The notes: generated from the sequence alone by a model not told the origin. A stretch of 43,943 bases of DNA from Flavobacteriaceae bacterium (GCA_031276535.1 JAISMV010000134.1:1-43943), one strand, 5' to 3'. Shown: positions 1 through 8,903, counted from the first letter of the stretch. Program-made: numbers and translations.

Positions 1-137
1 TTCTAATTATATTTTGCATTCTTTTTAAGCTCTTTTGAGCGTCTTTTTCTCTTTTTCTTCTTGATTTAGCCCGCTAAATCTTCAAATAAAAAGCAAAAAA
101 TCCATCTCTAAAATAGCAATAAAATTTAAACCGGTTC
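1..137 (+). repeat. MITE-like element, copy A (left end outside window)
   Basis: This is the right-hand part of a short repeat that recurs at 40890-41081 and 43816-43943. It contains two inverted repeats also present in the other copies: GCTC-TTTT-GAGC (29-40) and GATTTAGC-CC-GCTAAATC (63-80). Its right terminus is a slightly diverged version of the terminal repeat seen in copy B, ending CCGGTTC where copy B has CAGGCTC. It is followed by TAA (138-140), which fits the TNA target duplication inferred for the family. Compared with copy B it lacks about 16 bp near the right end, between two direct GCAATAAAA repeats, which looks like a recombination or slippage deletion. There is no coding capacity. 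Confidence 0.85.
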
Positions 138-1672
138 TAAAAAAATCCTAACTTGTTTTTGTCATAGGATATCAACATATTCTTAGTCTGACGGTAATGA
201 TTTAGCATCATTTTATGAGTTTCCCGTCCGATACCGGATTGTTTATATCCTCCAAACGGAGCTCCTGCGGGATATGCATGATATTGATTTACCCATACAC
301 GCCCTGCCTTTATCGCTCTTGGAACCTGATACAGCTCATGTGCGTCTCTTGTCCATACTCCTGCTCCCAACCCAAAAACAGTATCGTTGGCTATTTCAAT
401 AGCCTCCTCTGTTGTTTTGAAAGTTGTGACGGCTAAAACCGGGCCAAAAATTTCTTCCTGAAATACCCGCATTTTATTATTTCCTTTAAGCAGGGTCGGT
501 TTAATGTAATATCCTCCTTCTAAATTTTCTCCCGGACTACAAGCATATCCTCCGGTTAATACTTCCGCTCCTTCATCTTTTCCTATTTGAATGTAGGACA
601 GGATGGTTTCTTTTTGAGCTATGGAAACCTGCGCTCCCATTTGTACTGTCGGATCCAGAGGATTTCCCATTTTAATTGATTCTACTCTTTTCAGTACTTT
701 TTCAATAAATCTGTCGTAAATAAATTCATGAATTAACAAACGGGAAGGACAGGTACATACTTCTCCCTGATTAAAGGCAAACAAAACCGCTCCTTCAATG
801 GCTTTATCCAAATATTCATCATCATGATCCATGACGGAAGGAAAAAATATGTTGGGCGATTTGCCTCCTAATTCTAACGTTACCGGAATAATGTTTTGGG
901 TGGCATATTCCATAACCTGACGCCCGATCTCGGTTGAGCCGGTAAAGGCTGCTTTCGCTACTTTAGGATTTGTAACCAGTACTTCTCCTAATTCTGCTCC
1001 GGAGCCGTTAACTACATTAATCACACCCGGAGGTAGTAAATCTCCTATTATTTCCATCAATACGATGATGGATACCGGAGTGTTCTCTGCGGGTTTCAGT
1101 ACGACACAGTTTCCTGCCGCTAATGCGGGAGCCAGTTTCCATGCAGCCATTAACAGCGGAAAATTCCAAGGAATAATTTGTGCTATTACTCCTAAGGGCT
1201 CATGAACAATCAAAGACAGGGTATTACTATCTAATTCCACGGCGGAGCCTTCTTCCGCCCGTATAACGCCTGCAAAATACCGAAAATGATCTGCTGCCAG
1301 AGGAACATCCGCATTGAGGGTTTCCCGCAATGCTTTCCCGTTATCTATGGTTTCAACGGTTGCGATATACTCTAAATTTTCTTCTATTCTTTGAGCTATT
1401 TTAATCAGAATATTGCTTCGTTCAGTCGCAGAGGTTTTGCTCCATATTTCAAATGCTTTTTCAGCAGTATCAACTGCAAAATCCATATCTTCTTTTGACG
1501 AATGCGCGGTTTGTGTGAAGATCTTGCCATCAATAGGTGAAGGTACATCATGATAGCGTCCTTTTACCGGAGGTACAAATTTTCCTCCGATATAATTTTC
1601 ATACCTTTTTTTTAGATTCAGCCGGCTGACGGCGTCAGCTACCGAAAAACTTATTTTGTCTATCACTTCCAT
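137..1672 (-). CDS. NAD(P)-dependent aldehyde dehydrogenase (ExaC/AldB-like)
   Basis: A 511-residue member of the ALDH superfamily, which oxidises aldehydes to carboxylates with NAD(P)+ in the cytoplasm. Visible hallmarks are the IIPWNFPL cofactor segment (residues 166-173), the FTGSTEIG Rossmann loop (243-250), the general-base Glu267 in LELGGKSP, and the catalytic Cys306 in NQGEVCTCPSR. The GEVCTCPSR form and the LGFF C-terminus are typical of the acetaldehyde dehydrogenase group (ExaC, AldB, AcoD), so acetaldehyde or a similar short aldehyde is a reasonable guess; the true substrate is not visible. Length is normal for the family. The gene stands alone, and I saw no clear TAnnTTTG element upstream. 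Oddity: the TAG stop uses TA from the MITE target site and G from the first base of the adjacent MITE copy A. Confidence 0.93.
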   Translation of the reverse strand: MEVIDKISFSVADAVSRLNLKKRYENYIGGKFVPPVKGRYHDVPSPIDGKIFTQTAHSSKEDMDFAVDTAEKAFEIWSKTSATERSNILIKIAQRIEENLEYIATVETIDNGKALRETLNADVPLAADHFRYFAGVIRAEEGSAVELDSNTLSLIVHEPLGVIAQIIPWNFPLLMAAWKLAPALAAGNCVVLKPAENTPVSIIVLMEIIGDLLPPGVINVVNGSGAELGEVLVTNPKVAKAAFTGSTEIGRQVMEYATQNIIPVTLELGGKSPNIFFPSVMDHDDEYLDKAIEGAVLFAFNQGEVCTCPSRLLIHEFIYDRFIEKVLKRVESIKMGNPLDPTVQMGAQVSIAQKETILSYIQIGKDEGAEVLTGGYACSPGENLEGGYYIKPTLLKGNNKMRVFQEEIFGPVLAVTTFKTTEEAIEIANDTVFGLGAGVWTRDAHELYQVPRAIKAGRVWVNQYHAYPAGAPFGGYKQSGIGRETHKMMLNHYRQTKNMLISYDKNKLGFF

Positions 1673-1892
1673 AATTTTTTATTTTTTTGAGGTTATTTTA
1701 GTTATTAAAAATACGAAGAAAAGTTTAACACATACCTATTTTTTTTTATTTTTACCATTATTTGTTTTTTACTAACGGGTCAATTTTTCCGTGATTCGGA
1801 TAAATTTAACCGTCGGTCTTTTATACAACAGGAAAAGACACGCAAAAACCTGTAAGATAAATTTTATAAACCTGTTTTTCAAGCTATTTTCA

Positions 1893-1900
1893 TATATTTG
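1893..1900 (+). promoter_or_regulatory. Possible -7 promoter element (TATATTTG)
   Basis: Exact match to the Bacteroidetes -7 consensus TAnnTTTG. It lies only 5 nt before the ATG of the patatin gene, whereas the other matches in this window mostly lie 17-28 nt before a start. If functional it would give a nearly leaderless mRNA. No convincing -33 TTTG is visible. Confidence 0.4.
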
Positions 1901-1905
1901 CTATT

Positions 1906-4119
1906 ATGAGTTTCTTTAAAAAATATTTTTTGCTTTTTGCTTTTTGCTTTTTGAGTAATTTTTATTTCGCTCAAGATCAGGAATCTGATAAACCCAGACC
2001 TAAAGTGGGATTGGTTTTAAGCGGTGGCGGCGCAAAAGGTTTTGCCCACGTGGAAGCTATTGAAGCCATAGAAAGGGCCGGAATAAAAATAGATTATATC
2101 AGCGGGACAAGCGTTGGCGCCATTATCGGTTCTTTATATGCTGCCGGATATTCTCCCGAGGAAATAAAAAAAGCTATTGCAAGTGTAGATTTTATGGAGC
2201 TTTTCCTTCAGGATAAAGATAGAAATTTCATTCCTTTTTTTGATAAGTCGTACCGGGAAAAATATATTTTCAGTTTCCCCTTCAATAAATTCAAACTATC
2301 CATTCCTTTTGCTATAAGCAAAGGGCAGGGGCCTTTAATGTTTTTAACAAATCTTTTGTATAATGTGCATGAAGTCCATGATTTTTCCAAACTGCCTATC
2401 CCTTTTCTTTGTATTGCCACTAATCTGAAAACCGGAGAGGAAGAACAGATGGAAAGCGGTTTTCTTCCTTTAAGCGTATTGGCAAGCGGGGCATACCCTT
2501 CTCTTATCGAACCGGTGAAAATAAATGATAAAATACTTATTGACGGAGGGATTGTTAACAATTTTCCTGCTAAAGTTTTGAAAAACAAAGGCATGGATAT
2601 TATTATCGGAGTAGACCTGGGTACCGGTTTACAGGACGTTGAGAAAATAAAATCCATTTTCAATATCATTACTCAAATCATCAGTTTTCGTATCAATATC
2701 AAAACTGATTTTGAAAGAAGTTATGTTGATTTATTAATAAAACCTGATCTGAAGAATTTTACAGTTACTGACTTTGATAAAAAAGATTCCATTATCAACA
2801 GAGGAAAAATAGCTGCTGAAAAAGTTTTTCCAGAATTAGTGAAAATAGCTGAAGCACAAGGGTATATAGCCACAGAAAGACCTCAAATAGAATCACCTTC
2901 GGAAAAACACCTGTTTATAACAAAACTTGATATTAACGGAAGTTCCGCTAAGGATTCCACCTATATTAAAAGAAAAACAAACATCAGCATCCCTCAGAAT
3001 TCTTCTATAACAAAACTGGATAAAGGAATATCCGCTCTTTATTCCACCGGTAATTTTAATCAGGTTTATTATAAATTAGAGAATGATCAAAACAATGAAA
3101 GTCAACATATTACTTTATACTTAGATAAAAAAGACAACAATTCTCTAAAATTCGGAATACACTATGACGATGTTTATAAATCTTCCCTTCTGACGAACAT
3201 AACGTTAAATAAACTGTTCTTAAATAATTCTACCTTCTCTTTAGATGTCATTTTTGGAACCAATTTCAGAACCTATCTGAATTATTTTATAGATAATGGA
3301 GTATTCCCAAGCATTGGTGTCAACACTACTTTTAATGCCTTTAATTTTGATTATTCCGACCTTAAAAGAAGTGAATATTCCTTTAACAGAATACGAAATT
3401 TTAACCAGCAGATCTATTTTCAATCTACTTTGATCGAAAAATATGCCTTTGGGTTGGGAATGGAATACAGCTATATAAGTATGTCTCCTTTTATGCCTAG
3501 TTCTATTCTAAGAAATATTGATTTTAAAAAACATGAAAATTCCTTTTTCAATCCTTATTTTTACATTCAGGCAGACACCCAGGATGATGCATTTTTCCCT
3601 ACTAAAGGATTTAAACTGGATGCTACCGCTAAATACGTCCTGCTTTCAAACGCCGATACTGAGGATTTAGAGCCTTTTACCATAATAAAAGGCGATCTGA
3701 GCTATTCCATCCCTATAGGAAAAAGATTTTCCATAGAAACGCAGGGATTTTTGGGAATTTCTTTTAACACTCCTTCTTTACAATATAAATATTTTTTAGG
3801 CGGTTATTTTGAACAGGATTTTTATAATTTTAAGAAATTTTTAGGATTACCTTATGCTTTTATTTCCGGAAATCATTTATTTTCATTATATCCTTCTTTA
3901 AATTACAAAGTTTTTAAAAACCATTTTTTGAAAGTATATGCTAACTTTGCAAACATTGAAGATGAATTTGAGAACCTTCAGTATTTTAAGTACAAATATT
4001 CAAGCTATGGTATAGGGTATGGATACAACAGTCCTTTTGGACCTATCAATTTATTCTACACCCATTCCGTGAATGATGATAAAAAAATTCTTAGTGTTAG
4101 CTTGGGCTATTGGTTTTGA
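1906..4119 (+). CDS. Patatin-like phospholipase with C-terminal BamA-like outer-membrane barrel
   Basis: A 737-residue predicted outer-membrane protein. An N-terminal signal peptide (about residues 1-23, ending YFAQ) precedes a patatin domain with the oxyanion-hole motif GGGAKG (40-45), the nucleophile Ser69 in GTSVG, and the catalytic Asp213 in DGG; this is the Ser-Asp dyad of patatin lipases. Residues around 335-400 resemble a POTRA domain. The rest is rich in alternating aromatic/polar strands and ends LSVSLGYWF, typical of a 16-strand Omp85-type barrel. The order patatin-POTRA-barrel is that of PlpD/FplA (type Vd autotransporter-like) proteins, which hydrolyse phospholipids. Whether the patatin domain is surface-exposed or periplasmic cannot be seen. 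The signal-peptide codons contain a heptanucleotide repeat. Confidence 0.92.
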   Translation: MSFFKKYFLLFAFCFLSNFYFAQDQESDKPRPKVGLVLSGGGAKGFAHVEAIEAIERAGIKIDYISGTSVGAIIGSLYAAGYSPEEIKKAIASVDFMELFLQDKDRNFIPFFDKSYREKYIFSFPFNKFKLSIPFAISKGQGPLMFLTNLLYNVHEVHDFSKLPIPFLCIATNLKTGEEEQMESGFLPLSVLASGAYPSLIEPVKINDKILIDGGIVNNFPAKVLKNKGMDIIIGVDLGTGLQDVEKIKSIFNIITQIISFRINIKTDFERSYVDLLIKPDLKNFTVTDFDKKDSIINRGKIAAEKVFPELVKIAEAQGYIATERPQIESPSEKHLFITKLDINGSSAKDSTYIKRKTNISIPQNSSITKLDKGISALYSTGNFNQVYYKLENDQNNESQHITLYLDKKDNNSLKFGIHYDDVYKSSLLTNITLNKLFLNNSTFSLDVIFGTNFRTYLNYFIDNGVFPSIGVNTTFNAFNFDYSDLKRSEYSFNRIRNFNQQIYFQSTLIEKYAFGLGMEYSYISMSPFMPSSILRNIDFKKHENSFFNPYFYIQADTQDDAFFPTKGFKLDATAKYVLLSNADTEDLEPFTIIKGDLSYSIPIGKRFSIETQGFLGISFNTPSLQYKYFLGGYFEQDFYNFKKFLGLPYAFISGNHLFSLYPSLNYKVFKNHFLKVYANFANIEDEFENLQYFKYKYSSYGIGYGYNSPFGPINLFYTHSVNDDKKILSVSLGYWF
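1927..1953 (+). repeat. Tandem heptanucleotide repeat TTTTTGC (about 3.9 copies)
   Basis: Three full TTTTTGC units plus TTTTTG lie inside the signal-peptide codons of the patatin gene, coding for a run of Phe/Leu/Ala/Cys. The unit length of 7 is not divisible by 3, so gain or loss of one unit would shift the reading frame close to the start. Confidence 0.8.
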
Positions 4120-4130
4120 GAACACGTTTT

Positions 4131-4346
4131 ATGATGACGAACATAGAAAAAATAATTGAAGATTTGATAAAGAGGCAAAACATTTGTTTCATTGCTTCCA
4201 TTGATGATGGAGAATATTTTACTAGAAAAGTCTTGTTTTCTTATCCGCATAAGGTAACCGATTCGGATTATTGCGCATTAAAATTTGCCACTGAATCAGG
4301 AATATATTACAGCCACTTTAACTCTGATAATTTTAACAGTAAGTAA
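4131..4346 (+). CDS. Small hypothetical protein (71 aa)
   Basis: A short open frame filling the gap between the patatin gene (stop at 4119) and ybeY (start at 4351). Starting from ATG 4131 it gives 71 residues beginning MMTNIEKIIEDLIKRQ, with no signal peptide or membrane segment and one Cys pair (CFIAS and DYCAL). A longer frame from a GTG at 4110 overlaps the patatin stop and is less likely. I do not recognise the family. The tight packing (11 nt before, 4 nt after) suggests co-transcription with ybeY. It could be a real small protein, a truncated gene, or a chance frame in an AT-rich gap. Confidence 0.45.
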   Translation: MMTNIEKIIEDLIKRQNICFIASIDDGEYFTRKVLFSYPHKVTDSDYCALKFATESGIYYSHFNSDNFNSK

Positions 4347-4350
4347 CAAA

Positions 4351-4767
4351 ATGATACATTACTTTTCAAAAAACAACTTTATTTTAAAAAACAAACTAAA
4401 AAGAAAAAAATGGTTAAAAGATGCCATTGAAAATGAAAAAACAAAAGTAGGAGATATTAATTACATATTTTGTTCCGACGAACAACTACTGGAAATTAAT
4501 ATTGAATATCTGGATCACGATTTTTACACCGATATTATTACTTTTGATTACAGAAAAGATGATTTTATTTCCGGAGATATTTTTATTTCCACCGACAGAG
4601 TAAAAGAAAATGCAAAATTAAACAATGAAGATTTTGAAGAAGAATTAAACCGCGTTTTAGTTCATGGAGTATTACACATTATAGGATATAAAGACAAAAA
4701 CCAAACCGACTCAATACGCATGCGGGAAAAAGAAAATCAATATATTAATACGTATAAAAACTTTTAA
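4351..4767 (+). CDS. ybeY: Endoribonuclease / rRNA maturation factor YbeY
   Basis: A 138-residue UPF0054/YbeY protein, a metal-dependent endoribonuclease involved in 16S rRNA 3'-end maturation and ribosome quality control. The metal-site motif is visible as His105-x3-His109 (HGVLH) followed by GYKDK. The third ligand, His in most bacteria, is Asp115 at the equivalent spacing, which I recall as usual in Bacteroidetes. The start at ATG 4351 is chosen because it gives the standard family N-terminus and clears the upstream small gene. It is followed after about 45 nt by mnmG, with a parS-like site in the gap. Confidence 0.92.
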   Translation: MIHYFSKNNFILKNKLKRKKWLKDAIENEKTKVGDINYIFCSDEQLLEINIEYLDHDFYTDIITFDYRKDDFISGDIFISTDRVKENAKLNNEDFEEELNRVLVHGVLHIIGYKDKNQTDSIRMREKENQYINTYKNF

Positions 4768-4787
4768 AAACAATCACTTAATAGCTT

Positions 4788-4803
4788 TGTTCCACGTGGA
4801 ACA
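4788..4803. other. parS-like centromere site 1 (TGTTCCACGTGGAACA)
   Basis: A perfect 16-bp palindrome identical to a well-known chromosomal parS sequence bound by ParB/Spo0J. It lies 9 bp before the mnmG start codon. A second identical copy occurs at 6722-6737. The chance of two identical 16-mers flanking one gene at random is negligible. parS sites near gidA/mnmG and the replication origin are common in bacteria. Confidence 0.88.
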
Positions 4804-4812
4804 TCACACAAA

Positions 4813-6681
4813 ATGATATTAGAAAAATACGATGTAATCATTGTCGGCGCCGGACATGCAGGATCCGAAGCCGCGGCAGCAGCAGCAAATCTGGGCTCTA
4901 AAACTTTATTAATAACCATGAACCTCCAAACCATTGGACAAATGTCCTGTAACCCTGCAATAGGAGGAATAGCAAAAGGACAAATCGTAAGAGAAATTGA
5001 TGCTTTAGGAGGATTAACGGGAATCGTTACCGATAAAACCATGATTCAATTTAAAATGTTAAATCTTTCCAAAGGTCCTGCCATGTGGAGTCCGAGAGCA
5101 CAATCCGACAGAATGAGATTTTCTGAAGAATGGAGATTACAACTGGAAAATATCCCCAATCTCGATTTTTTTCAAGATATGGTTACCGGTCTTGTTCTTG
5201 AAAATAATAAAATTATCGGCGTTAAAACTTCTATGGAAGCCATTATATACGCAAAAGCCGTGGTACTTACCAACGGAACTTTTTTAAATGGATTAATTCA
5301 CATCGGCGATAAACAATTCCGTGGAGGAAGGATAGGAGAAAGCGCCGCTTATGGAATTACTGAAAATTTAAAAGACCTCGGCTTTGAAGCTGGAAGAATG
5401 AAAACTGGAACCCCTCCCCGAGTTGATGGAAGAAGCATTGATTTTTCCAAAATGGAAGAACAAAAAGGAGATGAAAATCCTAAGAAATTCTCTTATAGCA
5501 ACACTCCTAAACTGGAAAATCAAAGAAGTTGCTACATAACTTACACCAACCAAAAAGTACACGATACTTTACGGGAAGGTTTTGAACGGTCGCCTCTATT
5601 CAACGGAACCATAAAAAGTACAGGTCCCAGATATTGCCCTTCCATAGAAGACAAGATCAATCGATTTGCTGGAAGAGAAAGACACCAGATTTTTGCAGAG
5701 CCCGAAGGATGGAAAACTATCGAGTATTATATAAACGGATTTAGCACTTCTCTTCCGGATGATATACAAATAAAAGCCTTACAATTAATCCCCGGATTTG
5801 AAAATGCTAAATTATTCAGACCCGGTTATGCCATTGAATACGACTACTTTCCTCCTATTCAATTAAAAAATACTTTAGAAACAAAATTACTTGATAATTT
5901 ATATTTTGCAGGACAAATCAACGGTACTACCGGTTATGAAGAAGCAGCAGCACAAGGTTTGATAGCTGGAATTAATGCTTCTTTAAAAATCCGGGGAAAA
6001 GAACCTTTTACTTTAAAAAGAAATGAAGCTTACATAGGGGTTCTTATTGATGACCTTATTACTAAAGGAACTGAAGAGCCCTACAGAATGTTTACTTCCC
6101 GGGCAGAATACAGAATGAGCCTACGACAAGACAATGCCGATGAAAGACTAACTCCTCTGGGATATGCCATAGGATTGGCTTCTGAAGAAAGAATGAAAAA
6201 ATTGGAGAAAAAAAGAAATGATACGGAAGAATGTATTCACTTTATAAAATCAACTTCCATAAAACAGGAAGAAACCAATCCGGTTTTAGAGGAAAAAAAT
6301 TCTTCTTTAATCACTCAAACCGTGAAAGCAGACAGTATTTTGGTTCGTCCGAATATTACTTTAAAGGATTTGAAAAAAATATCTTTAGTGAAAGAATTTT
6401 TAGATTCCAAAGATTATTCTGAAGAAGTATTGGAACAGATAGAAATAAAAGTAAAATACAAAGGATATATTGATAAAGAATTGGAAAATGTAAAAAAATT
6501 AAGCAGATTGGAAAAAATTAAAATTCCATCAAATTTTGATTATTCAAAATTAAATAATATTTCCATTGAAGCTAAGCAAAAACTGATCAAATTCAATCCT
6601 GAAACTATAGGACAGGCAAGCAGAATCAGCGGAGTATCTCCTGCCGATATAAACGTTTTATTAATTTATATGGGTAGATAA
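4813..6681 (+). CDS. mnmG: tRNA uridine-5-carboxymethylaminomethyl synthesis enzyme MnmG (GidA)
   Basis: A 622-residue FAD protein that, with MnmE, installs the (carboxymethyl)aminomethyl group on wobble U34 of certain tRNAs. The N-terminal dinucleotide-binding motif is [10 protein letters not shown] (residues 12-21). The family signatures [23 protein letters not shown]-like ([11 protein letters not shown]), [13 protein letters not shown] and [12 protein letters not shown] are all present, and the C-terminal helical domain is complete (ends [12 protein letters not shown]). Length is standard. It is flanked on both sides by parS-like palindromes, a context known from origin regions where gidA neighbours gidB and parAB, although those genes are not in this window. 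Confidence 0.98.
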   Translation: MILEKYDVIIVGAGHAGSEAAAAAANLGSKTLLITMNLQTIGQMSCNPAIGGIAKGQIVREIDALGGLTGIVTDKTMIQFKMLNLSKGPAMWSPRAQSDRMRFSEEWRLQLENIPNLDFFQDMVTGLVLENNKIIGVKTSMEAIIYAKAVVLTNGTFLNGLIHIGDKQFRGGRIGESAAYGITENLKDLGFEAGRMKTGTPPRVDGRSIDFSKMEEQKGDENPKKFSYSNTPKLENQRSCYITYTNQKVHDTLREGFERSPLFNGTIKSTGPRYCPSIEDKINRFAGRERHQIFAEPEGWKTIEYYINGFSTSLPDDIQIKALQLIPGFENAKLFRPGYAIEYDYFPPIQLKNTLETKLLDNLYFAGQINGTTGYEEAAAQGLIAGINASLKIRGKEPFTLKRNEAYIGVLIDDLITKGTEEPYRMFTSRAEYRMSLRQDNADERLTPLGYAIGLASEERMKKLEKKRNDTEECIHFIKSTSIKQEETNPVLEEKNSSLITQTVKADSILVRPNITLKDLKKISLVKEFLDSKDYSEEVLEQIEIKVKYKGYIDKELENVKKLSRLEKIKIPSNFDYSKLNNISIEAKQKLIKFNPETIGQASRISGVSPADINVLLIYMGR

Positions 6682-6721
6682 CTTTGTTAAAAACTCCGTA
6701 TACCTGTTAAAAACTCTTGAA

Positions 6722-6737
6722 TGTTCCACGTGGAACA
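6722..6737. other. parS-like centromere site 2 (TGTTCCACGTGGAACA)
   Basis: Second perfect copy of the 16-bp parS palindrome, 40 bp after the mnmG stop codon and 57 bp before the methyltransferase start. Identical in all 16 positions to the site at 4788-4803. The flanks differ, so this is not a duplicated block. Confidence 0.88.
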
Positions 6738-6794
6738 TTTAAAAAAATTATACTTAAAATATTATTTATTAACTAAAAAATATTATTTTTCTGA

Positions 6795-7607
6795 ATGAAA
6801 ATTATTGACCATTTTCTCACTAAAGAAACATTTGAAGTAAAAGAAACCGAATATAAAGATGTTTTAAAAACACAAAATATTCCTCATGATTTGAATAGAT
6901 ATTATGAAAGTTCAAAATATTTGTCCCATAATAAAGACCATTCTTTGAAATCAAAAATATATCTGTTTATACAAAAACTAAATGAAAAATATAAACTCAA
7001 AATAATTTCCAACTATAAAAGCTCGGGAAAGATCTTAGATTATGGATGCGGTGACGGATCTTTTTTAGAGTTTATGAAAAATAATCAATTTTCCATACTA
7101 GGATATGAGCCTAATTCAAATGCTTTTCAAACAGCCTGTTCTAAAATAGGAAAAGAAAATGTTATCACTTCTCTAGACTCCATAGAAAATAATTCTTTAG
7201 ACATCATCACTCTTTGGCATGTATTGGAGCATATTCCAAATCCCGAAGAAATACTTTCAACTTTAAGATCAAAACTAAAAACTGATGGTTTTCTGATCAT
7301 AGCTCTTCCTAATTATAAATCGTACGATGCAAAATTTTATAAAGAAAATTGGGCAGCTTGGGATGTTCCCCGTCATATCTATCATTACGGAAAAAACGGA
7401 GCTATTAATTTTTTTAACCTGAACCAGTTTGATGTTTTATACACCTACCCCCTACCCTTCGATAGTTTTTATATTTCCTTGATAAGTGAAAACTATTCTA
7501 AAAATCCTTTGGGTATTTTCAGATTTCCTGTTGTGGCATGCCTATCCAATCTAAAAGGTATGAAAGACGGAAACTTTTCTTCCGTAATTTATATATTAAG
7601 ACCTTGA
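6795..7607 (+). CDS. Class I SAM-dependent methyltransferase
   Basis: A 270-residue protein with the Methyltransf_23-like Rossmann fold. The SAM-binding motif I is ILDYGCGDGSFL (residues 80-91), the acidic residue after beta-2 is in GYEPN, and LWHVLEHIPNPEEIL is the usual motif IV/post region, followed by LIIALPNYKS and the WDVPRHIYHY segment common in Bacteroidetes homologues. Substrate is unknown; such enzymes often methylate small molecules, lipids or glycans. The first 60 residues form a helical, charged N-terminal extension. It is convergent with the membrane protein gene, 29 nt away. Confidence 0.85.
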   Translation: MKIIDHFLTKETFEVKETEYKDVLKTQNIPHDLNRYYESSKYLSHNKDHSLKSKIYLFIQKLNEKYKLKIISNYKSSGKILDYGCGDGSFLEFMKNNQFSILGYEPNSNAFQTACSKIGKENVITSLDSIENNSLDIITLWHVLEHIPNPEEILSTLRSKLKTDGFLIIALPNYKSYDAKFYKENWAAWDVPRHIYHYGKNGAINFFNLNQFDVLYTYPLPFDSFYISLISENYSKNPLGIFRFPVVACLSNLKGMKDGNFSSVIYILRP

Positions 7608-7636
7608 AAAATTCTGTGTTTTTTTGTTTTTCACAA

Positions 7637-8749
7637 CTATAATAAAATACCCAAACTATTAAAAGGCAGCATAATAAGTAAAATAAAAAACATGAAATAA
7701 AATTCATTTGAGTTAATAATATCTACTTCTTTTTTAATTTTATCCTTGTTATCGATCAGAATAGCGAGAAGCATTATATACAGAGAAAAACACATGTTGG
7801 AAAACCAACGCAAACCATCCAGCCCTAAAAAGAACATCAAGAAAGTGAAAAATACGGGAAGAAAAATTATTTTATATCTGAGCAAATTTATTTTAAATAA
7901 CCGGCAATAGATCTTTATTATGTAAATCATAGAAAATAAATTTACAAAACCTAAAAACCAAAACTTAATATGGGTAAAATTAAATAGTATAGATTCTTGT
8001 ATTTTTTTGTAAATACTTTCTGTAATTACCGTGTTTTCTACGGCTACTTCTCCCGGTGTTTTACTTTTTATGTAATTTTCAAACTCGTTAAAATCAACGG
8101 AAATTTTTCCAAATTTATTAATGATAAATAAAACAATGAGAGATAAAAATATAAATAATCCTAAAATAATTATATTTTTATTAGTAAATTTCATTTCATT
8201 CTTTATAAACCAACAAGCAAAATAAGAAGGCAGCCATAAGAAAAAGAATCCTTCATGTATAAGAAGAACCAACGGAGATAAAATGAAAATATAATGGATA
8301 ATTGTTTTTTTTAAGGGTAATAAGAATAATAAACAATAAAAAATACCGAAAATATCCAGTCTTCCTATATCAAACCATAAATTTTTCAATAAAGCCGGAC
8401 TGATAACCAACAAAGAAACTAGAAAATAATTAAAAGATTTATTAAAAAAGTTTAAATTATCTATTATTTTAACAAACATCATTCCTAATAATGCCAATAA
8501 AACAGTAGAAATGGATATAAAACGATATTCGTTAAGAGTTATAGGAATAAAGTTCATTATTGTACCTATTAATCCTCTTTTTATAAATTGAAAATGATAA
8601 TCATATAAGAAATATTGAAAATTGTAAATAACACTCTCATGATTATCATAAAGTACAAAAATATAATAACTTAATCCAAAAAATAACAAAAGAAAATATC
8701 CCGGATTATTTATTTTTAATAAATTTTTCATCTTATTATATACCAACAT
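7637..8749 (-). CDS. Polytopic membrane protein of unknown function (EpsG-like character)
   Basis: A 370-residue, very hydrophobic, AT-rich-coded protein with roughly ten predicted transmembrane segments. The segment FIKRGLIGT near the N-terminus, the DIGRLDIFGIFY motif after the third or fourth helix, and LLIHEGFFFLW recall membrane proteins found in Bacteroidetes surface-glycan regions and loosely resemble EpsG/polysaccharide-polymerase topology. I cannot name a function. A second ATG 18 nt inside (8731, MKNLLKI) is an equally plausible start. The pgk terminator lies just upstream, so this gene probably has its own promoter, but I found no exact -7 element. Confidence 0.75.
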   Translation of the reverse strand: MLVYNKMKNLLKINNPGYFLLLFFGLSYYIFVLYDNHESVIYNFQYFLYDYHFQFIKRGLIGTIMNFIPITLNEYRFISISTVLLALLGMMFVKIIDNLNFFNKSFNYFLVSLLVISPALLKNLWFDIGRLDIFGIFYCLLFLLPLKKTIIHYIFILSPLVLLIHEGFFFLWLPSYFACWFIKNEMKFTNKNIIILGLFIFLSLIVLFIINKFGKISVDFNEFENYIKSKTPGEVAVENTVITESIYKKIQESILFNFTHIKFWFLGFVNLFSMIYIIKIYCRLFKINLLRYKIIFLPVFFTFLMFFLGLDGLRWFSNMCFSLYIMLLAILIDNKDKIKKEVDIINSNEFYFMFFILLIMLPFNSLGILL

Positions 8750-8771
8750 TTTACTTTGTAAATATAAAAAT

Positions 8772-8808
8772 AAAAAAGAGTATTCTTACTTTTCAAATAC
8801 TCTTTTTT
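8772..8808 (-). terminator. Rho-independent terminator after pgk
   Basis: A perfect 13-bp stem (AAAAAAGAGTATT paired with AATACTCTTTTTT) with an 11-nt loop. The A6/T6 ends give a U-tract in either direction. It lies about 95 nt beyond the pgk stop on the minus strand and before the membrane protein start. Confidence 0.8.
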
Positions 8809-8903
8809 CCTTTAATATGTATAAAAAACCTTAATTAAAATATTCATTTATTATAAAATTAACTTTATTTTTAAACGTTAATTTATAATTAAGGCTTATT
8901 TTT

